The notes under the pieces are model-generated. The model was given only the letters and a program-made list of their open reading frames with translations. It did not search any database and was not told where the DNA came from. The position numbers and the translations under genes are program-made. From contig CBDUCN010000195.1 of the NCBI GenBank assembly GCA_965365655.1, forward strand, positions 1 through 10,056: 10,056 nucleotides of DNA, written 5' to 3'. This DNA comes from JBFHNV01 sp965365655 (GTDB lineage Bacteria > Pseudomonadota > Gammaproteobacteria > HK1). Position 1 is the stretch's first letter. Every line of letters begins with the position of its first letter. Of this stretch, positions 5,967 through 10,056 are shown in pieces.

Positions 5967-6675
5967 GCCGGTGGTCGAGTGCCGCGGCCTCGCGCGGCGC
6001 TTCCGCGAGGGCGATCTGGACGTCGCGGTGCTGCGCGACGTGGACCTCACGCTGCAGCGCGCGGAGGCGGTCGCGGTCGTCGGCGCGTCCGGCTCCGGCA
6101 AGAGCACCCTGCTGCACCTGCTGGGCGGGCTGGACACGCCGAGCGCCGGCGCGGTGAGCGTGCTCGGCGAGCGCATGAGCGCGCTCGGCGAGGCGGCCCG
6201 CGGCCGCCTGCGCAACCGGGCGCTGGGCTTCGTGTACCAGTTCCACCACCTGCTGGCCGAGTTCACCGCCCACGAGAACGTCGCGATGCCGCTGCTGGTG
6301 CGCGGCGAGCGCCCGGCGCGCGCCGGCGAGCGGGCGGCCGAGATGCTGGCTCGGGTCGGGCTGTCGCAGCGGCTGCGGCACAAGCCCGGCGAGCTCTCCG
6401 GCGGCGAGCGCCAGCGCGCCGCGGTCGCGCGGGCGCTGGTCACCGCACCGGCGGCGGTGCTGGCCGACGAGCCCACCGGCAACCTGGATCGCGCGAACGC
6501 CGAGCGCATCGGGGACCTGCTGCTGGAGCTCAATCGCGACCTGGGCACCAGCCTGCTGGTGGTGACGCACGACCCGGCGGTCGCCGGGCGCATGCAGCGC
6601 ACCCTGCACCTGGAGGACGGCCGGCTGCGGGCGCCGCCGCCGGACGGCGCGCCCGCCGCCGCGGGGGACGCCTGA
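5959..6675 (+). CDS. lolD: Lipoprotein-releasing ABC transporter ATPase LolD
   Basis: LolD is the cytoplasmic ATPase that powers lipoprotein release by LolC/E. The 238-residue protein has Walker A GASGSGKST (42-50), a Q-loop in the LolD-type segment FVYQFHHLLAEF (Q94), the ABC signature LSGGERQRAAVARAL (146-160), Walker B with the D-loop AVLADEPTGNLD (166-177) and the switch histidine H204 in VVTHDPAVAG. All catalytic residues are intact. The FVYQFHHLL sequence distinguishes LolD from related MacB-type ATPases. The ATG at 5959 lies inside the end of lolC (eight-base overlap) with GAGG at 5945-5948, so translation is probably coupled. The tail after about residue 222 is rich in Pro and Ala and likely disordered. 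Confidence 0.95.
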   Translation: MSEPVVECRGLARRFREGDLDVAVLRDVDLTLQRAEAVAVVGASGSGKSTLLHLLGGLDTPSAGAVSVLGERMSALGEAARGRLRNRALGFVYQFHHLLAEFTAHENVAMPLLVRGERPARAGERAAEMLARVGLSQRLRHKPGELSGGERQRAAVARALVTAPAAVLADEPTGNLDRANAERIGDLLLELNRDLGTSLLVVTHDPAVAGRMQRTLHLEDGRLRAPPPDGAPAAAGDA

Positions 6676-6729
6676 CCCGGCGCCGGCGACAGGCGCGGCG
6701 GGTCGGGGCGCGCCGGCTGACGGCGCGCC
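6674..6729 (+). terminator. Tandem GC-rich hairpins after lolD, possible terminator
   Basis: The first hairpin begins in the lolD stop codon. GACCCG and GCGCC (6674-6684) pair with GGCGC and CGGGTC (6692-6696 and 6699-6704) around a seven-base loop with a two-base bulge, 11 pairs in all. The second has two copies of the palindrome GGCGCGCC (6707-6714 and 6722-6729) around a seven-base loop. Neither is followed by a T tract, so they may terminate without one, protect the 3' end of the lolCD message, or simply reflect base composition. Confidence 0.4.
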
Positions 6730-6813
6730 GGGCGCGCATCGGCACGCTCGTGCGGGCAGTCACCCGGTGATTGCTTTCCCTGCTGCGCGCGGGATGCCGC
6801 CCCGCGCCGAGTC

Positions 6814-6845
6814 CGTGCATCGGGCGCCTGCGTGCGCGATGCACG
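6814..6845. promoter_or_regulatory. Perfect nine-base inverted repeat upstream of comEC
   Basis: CGTGCATCG (6814-6822) and CGATGCACG (6837-6845) are perfect reverse complements with a 14-base spacer. The dyad sits in a noncoding gap, with its centre about 80 bases before the candidate comEC -10. It could be a protein binding site for comEC control or an RNA hairpin ending readthrough from lolD. No T tract follows. I do not recognise the half-site. Confidence 0.35.
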
Positions 6846-6904
6846 CGGGAGCATGTGCCTGCCGGATGCGGGCCGGCGGAGGACGGCGTTCCTCACCAGC
6901 CCGC

Positions 6905-6913
6905 TGCTAAGCT
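6905..6913 (+). promoter_or_regulatory. Candidate extended -10 promoter of comEC
   Basis: TGCTAAGCT fits the extended -10 pattern with the hexamer at 6908-6913. No clear -35 is seen. Transcription would start near 6920, which would exclude the GTG at 6917 as the comEC start and favour the TTG at 6980. The rest of the 304-base gap between lolD and that TTG (6676-6979) holds only the hairpins and dyad listed separately, and no gene. Confidence 0.35.
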
Positions 6914-6979
6914 TGAGTGCAGCCGCGCCGGGGCACGGATTGCCCGGGCACGGCCTCCGAATGGACTCGGAGCCAGGTC

Positions 6980-9328
6980 TTGGCGGCAAGGACGATCGCC
7001 TTCGCGCTCGGCGCGCTGTTCTGTCACGCGCTCGAGATCCTCCCCGACCCGCTGTACGCGGGCCTCGCGCCGTTGCTGCTGCCGGCGGCGCTGGCCGGCG
7101 CGCGCGTCGCCGTGCCGGCCGCGTTCTGCCTGGGACTGGCCTCGACGGTGTTGCACGCGCACCCGCGCCTCGACGCGCGGCTGCCGGCGGAGCTGCACGG
7201 CGTGGAGCTCACGGTGCAGGGGCGCGTGACGGGCGTGCCGCGTGAGGGTGGCGGGCGCATCGGGTTCCGCCTGCTCCTCGACGCGGTTCCCGGGGCGCCG
7301 GCACGCGTCGACGCGCGCTGGCGCTGGCGCGGCTGCCGGCTCGCGCTGGGCTGGTACCGCCCGCCCGACACCGCGCGCCTCGTGGCCGGCGAGCGCTGGC
7401 AGATGCGGGTGCGGCTGCGCCCGCCGCGCGGGCTGCGCAACCCCGGCGGCTACGACCGGGAGCACCGGGCGCTGCGCGACGGCCTGTGCGCGGTGGGCTA
7501 CCTGCGCGACGCGCCGCCGCCGCGGCGCCTGGAGGCGGCGGGGCCGGGCATCGACACGCTGCGCCAGCGCATCGCGCAGCGGCTGCGCGACACGCTCGCC
7601 GGGCTGCCTGCGGCGGGCGTGGTCGAGGCGCTCGCGGTGGGCCTGCGCGACGGCGTGACGGCGGAGCAGCGGGTGCTGCTGCAGCGCACCGGCACCGCGC
7701 ACCTGATGGCCATCTCCGGGCTGCACGTGGGGCTGGTCGCGGGCCTGGGGCTGGGGCTGGGCGTGCTGCTGTCCCGCGCGCTGCCGGGGCTCGTGCCGTG
7801 GCTGCCGGCCGCCCACCAGGGCGCGCTGGCGGCGCTCGCGGCGGCGACCGGCTACGCCGCGCTGTCCGGCTTCTCGGTGCCCACGCAGCGCGCCCTGGTG
7901 ATGCTCGCCGTGCTGCTGGCCGCACGGCTCGCGCGGCGCAACGTGCGCCCGGCCGACGGCCTCGCGCTGGCGCTGCTGCTGGTGCTGCTCGCGGATCCGC
8001 TCGCGGTGCTGGATGCCGGGACCTGGCTGTCCTTCGCCGCCGCCGCCGGGCTGCTGTTCGCGCTAGACCTTCGCGGCGCCTCCGGCCCCGGCGGATCGCT
8101 GCGCCGGGTGGCGGGTGACGCGCTGCGGGTGCAGGCGGCCGCGTGCGTCGCGCTGCTGCCGCTGACCGTGCTCGGCTTCGGCTTCCAGTCGCTGTCGGCG
8201 CCGCTGTGCAACCTGATCGCGGTGCCGGTGACCGGGCTGCTGGTGGTGCCGGCGACGCTGCTGGGCACCGCGCTGGACCCGCTGGCGCCGGAGGCCGCCG
8301 GCGCGCTGCTGCGCGCGGCCGCGCACGTGATGGGGGTGCTGCTGGAGGTGCTGGCACGGCTGCCGGGCGGCGACCGCGTGCTGGTGCCGGCGGCGGCCCC
8401 CGGGCCGTTCGCGCTGCTGGCGGCGGTCGCCGGCGCCGCCCTGCTGCTGTCCGGGATCGGCGTGCGGGCCGCGGCCGCCGGGCTCGCGCTGCTCGCGCCG
8501 CTGCTGCTGCCGTGGCCGGCGGCGCCCGCGGACGGCGTCCTGCGGCTGCAGGTGCTGGACGTCGGCCAGGGGCTCGCGGCCGTCGTGCGCAGCGCCGGCC
8601 ACGTCCTGGTGTTCGATGCGGGGCCGGGCTGGGGGCCGCGTGCGGATGCCGGCAGCCACGTGGTCGCGCCGGCGCTGCGCCGCGAGGGCGTCGCCGCGGT
8701 CGACCTGCTGGTGGTCAGCCACCATCACGACGACCACGCGGGCGGCGTCCCGGGGCTCACCGCGGCGCTGCCGGTGCGCGCCCGCCTGGGCGAGGGCGCC
8801 GCGACGCCGTGCCGCGCGGGACAGGGGTGGTCGTGGGACGGTTACCGCTTCGACGTGCTGCACCCGCGCGCGGGCGGGCGCCACGGCAACGACGCGTCGT
8901 GCGTGCTGCGGGTGAGCGGTCCGGGCGGGAGCGTGCTGCTGCCGGCGGACATCGAGGCGGGCGTGGAGCGGCGCCTCGCGCGCGACGATCCGCACGCGCT
9001 GCGCGCGGACGTGCTGCTGCTTGCGCACCACGGCAGCGCGACGTCCTCCGATCCCGCGTTCCTGGACGCGGTGCGCCCGCGCGTCGCGATCGTGTCCAGC
9101 GGTCACCGCAACCGCTTCCGCCACCCCGCGCCCGCCGTGCTGGAGCGCGTGCGCGCGCGCGGCGCGGCGGTGCTCGACACGGCGTGCAGCGGCGCGCTGC
9201 GCATCGAGCTCGCGCCGGGGGTGCCGCCGCGGGTCGCGGCGTGGCGCGACGCAGAGCGGCGCTTCTGGCACGTTCGTGACGCGGGCGAGCACTGCCGCAC
9301 CGACGCGCGCGCCGCGCCCGTGCCGTGA
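6980..9328 (+). CDS. comEC: ComEC/Rec2 competence DNA channel with C-terminal nuclease-like domain
   Basis: ComEC is the inner-membrane channel that passes single-stranded DNA into the cytoplasm in natural transformation. From the TTG start the protein has 782 residues (E. coli ComEC has 754). Order: N-terminal hydrophobic helices (about 5-59), an OB-like DUF4131 domain (about 73-178), the polytopic Competence domain (about 190-519) with HLMAISGLHVGL (241-252) and GFSVPTQRAL (297-306), then a metallo-beta-lactamase-like domain with VLDVGQG (525-531), the metal motif HHHDDH (581-586), D657 in LPADIE and HHGS (683-686). All metal-binding residues look intact. The TTG at 6980 is chosen because GGAG (6969-6972) lies seven bases before it, the hydrophobic N-terminus begins there and the candidate promoter fits. 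A GTG at 6917 would add 21 polar residues. It stands in its own unit before exbB. Presence of the gene does not prove competence. Confidence 0.9.
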   Translation: MAARTIAFALGALFCHALEILPDPLYAGLAPLLLPAALAGARVAVPAAFCLGLASTVLHAHPRLDARLPAELHGVELTVQGRVTGVPREGGGRIGFRLLLDAVPGAPARVDARWRWRGCRLALGWYRPPDTARLVAGERWQMRVRLRPPRGLRNPGGYDREHRALRDGLCAVGYLRDAPPPRRLEAAGPGIDTLRQRIAQRLRDTLAGLPAAGVVEALAVGLRDGVTAEQRVLLQRTGTAHLMAISGLHVGLVAGLGLGLGVLLSRALPGLVPWLPAAHQGALAALAAATGYAALSGFSVPTQRALVMLAVLLAARLARRNVRPADGLALALLLVLLADPLAVLDAGTWLSFAAAAGLLFALDLRGASGPGGSLRRVAGDALRVQAAACVALLPLTVLGFGFQSLSAPLCNLIAVPVTGLLVVPATLLGTALDPLAPEAAGALLRAAAHVMGVLLEVLARLPGGDRVLVPAAAPGPFALLAAVAGAALLLSGIGVRAAAAGLALLAPLLLPWPAAPADGVLRLQVLDVGQGLAAVVRSAGHVLVFDAGPGWGPRADAGSHVVAPALRREGVAAVDLLVVSHHHDDHAGGVPGLTAALPVRARLGEGAATPCRAGQGWSWDGYRFDVLHPRAGGRHGNDASCVLRVSGPGGSVLLPADIEAGVERRLARDDPHALRADVLLLAHHGSATSSDPAFLDAVRPRVAIVSSGHRNRFRHPAPAVLERVRARGAAVLDTACSGALRIELAPGVPPRVAAWRDAERRFWHVRDAGEHCRTDARAAPVP

Positions 9329-9385
9329 CCGTCCCGGACTCGCTGCGTTCCCCACGTTCCAGCGGGATGCACTTTTCCGCCAGCC

Positions 9386-9416
9386 TGATACAGTCGCGCC
9401 GGTCTCACGCGGAGGG
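9386..9416 (+). promoter_or_regulatory. Candidate exbB promoter and ribosome binding site
   Basis: TGATACAGT (9386-9394) lies in the 97-base gap between comEC and exbB and could serve as a -10 region, with transcription starting near 9398. The -35 is not convincing. GGAGGG at 9411-9416 is a strong ribosome binding site, nine bases before the TTG at 9426. It also lies one base before an out-of-frame ATG at 9418, too close for use. Confidence 0.35.
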
Positions 9417-9425
9417 CATGGATCG

Positions 9426-10055
9426 TTGCTCGAACTGGTGAAAGCGGGCGGCTGGCTGATGGTGCCCATCCTGCTGTGCTCGGTGGTCGCGATGGGGATC
9501 ATCGCGGAGCGGTTCTGGACGTTGCAGAGCCGTCGCATCGCGCCGCGCAATCTCGCGGCGCAGGTCTGGCAGTGGGCCCACGCGGGTGAGCTGGACAGCG
9601 CCCGCCTGAAGCAGCTCCGGGAGGGATCCCCGCTCGGGCGCATCCTGGCTGCGGGGCTGAGCGCCCGCGATCTGGACCGCGACCTGATGAAGGAGCAGAT
9701 CGAGGACGTGGGCCGCCACGTGGTGCACGACCTCGAGCGCTACCTGAACTCCCTCGGCACGATCGCGTCGATCACGCCGCTGCTGGGCCTGCTGGGCACG
9801 GTGATCGGAATGATCAAGGTCTTCGCGGTGATCACCACGCGCGGCGTGGGCGACGCCGGCGTGCTGGCCGGCGGCATCTCCGAGGCACTGGTGACCACCG
9901 CCGCCGGCCTCACCGTCGCGATCCCGAGCCTGATGTTCTACCGCTACTTCCGCGGACGGGTGGATGCGCTGGTGGTGACGATGGAGCAGGAGTCGCTGAA
10001 GATGGTGGAGGCGCTGCACGAGGGCGAGCTGCCGCCGCAGGTGGGCAGGGACTGA
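9426..10055 (+). CDS. exbB: ExbB/TolQ/MotA-family proton-channel protein
   Basis: ExbB-type proteins form the inner-membrane pentamer that, with ExbD, uses proton flow to energise TonB or related systems. The 209-residue product starts MLELVKAGGWLMVPILLCSV, the usual start of ExbB proteins in this neighbourhood. It has three transmembrane helices (about 11-32, 108-135 and 153-174) with a cytoplasmic domain between the first two. The family motifs PLLGLLGTVIGMI (118-130) and TAAGLTVAIP (158-167) line the channel. The TTG at 9426 is chosen because it gives this conserved start and has GGAGGG at good spacing; there is no upstream in-frame family sequence. An exbD gene would be expected immediately to the right, then msbA and lpxK as in related genomes. 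In such clusters the real partner (TonB, or an envelope process) is not proven. Confidence 0.9.
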   Translation: MLELVKAGGWLMVPILLCSVVAMGIIAERFWTLQSRRIAPRNLAAQVWQWAHAGELDSARLKQLREGSPLGRILAAGLSARDLDRDLMKEQIEDVGRHVVHDLERYLNSLGTIASITPLLGLLGTVIGMIKVFAVITTRGVGDAGVLAGGISEALVTTAAGLTVAIPSLMFYRYFRGRVDALVVTMEQESLKMVEALHEGELPPQVGRD

Positions 10056-10056
10056 G

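Noticed and set aside
4677..6989. Open frame of 770 codons on the minus strand, opposite lolC and lolD
   Set aside because: Low-complexity Arg/Ala/Gln/His translation with no domain, covering two clear genes on the other strand; expected by chance when stop codons are rare at this GC content.
7720..7790. Repetitive ctggggctggggctgg tract
   Set aside because: It encodes a Gly-Leu run within a transmembrane helix of ComEC and is explained by coding.
9021..9425. Upstream extension of the exbB frame into comEC
   Set aside because: The extension is an Arg/Ala-rich shadow of comEC; ExbB family sequence begins exactly at the TTG 9426.
8063..9643. Open frame of 526 codons on the minus strand, opposite comEC and exbB
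   Set aside because: Crosses two real genes and their intergenic gap, has shadow-type composition and no motif.

Overview
The window is a stretch of ordinary chromosome from a very GC-rich proteobacterium, most likely a gammaproteobacterium. The order sdhCD / ygfX-like / yoaA-tsaB / lolC-lolD / comEC / exbB combines pairings familiar from that class: yoaA-tsaB as in E. coli, and lolCD-comEC-exbB as in Xanthomonadales and relatives. Genus cannot be read from the sequence. Coding is dense, several starts are GTG or TTG, and cotranscribed genes overlap by 4 to 8 bases. I see no mobile element, tRNA, rRNA, CRISPR array or phage gene.

Left part, minus strand (1-1240): the head of a succinate dehydrogenase (complex II) operon. 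Reading leftward it holds a 56-residue SDHAF4/DUF1674 assembly factor, sdhC, sdhD (4-base overlap with sdhC) and the first 40 codons of sdhA, which runs off the window. One candidate promoter lies before the assembly factor (1275-1303) and a second before sdhC (1018-1047); the second has an imperfect palindrome over its -10.

Middle part, plus strand (1330-4590): starting back to back with the sdh operon is a three-gene unit: a YgfX (CptA)-like membrane protein, the iron-sulfur helicase YoaA and the tRNA t6A factor TsaB. They are joined by ATGA and GTGA overlaps. YgfX is normally the partner of the complex II flavinylation factor SdhE, but no SdhE is visible here, so the divergent pair probably still reflects a complex II link.

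Right part, plus strand (4591-10056): lolC and lolD encode the lipoprotein-releasing ABC transporter of the inner membrane. Then, after a 304-base gap containing strong hairpins and a dyad, comes comEC (DNA uptake channel). It is followed by an ExbB/TolQ-family proton-channel subunit whose gene ends one base before the window does. In related genomes exbD, msbA and lpxK usually follow.

The genes are known families. The less ordinary signals are the SDHAF4 gene leading the operon, the YgfX gene without SdhE beside it, dyads placed on or near candidate promoters, tandem hairpins after lolD, and the TTG starts of comEC and exbB. I do not see evidence of a wholly new system.
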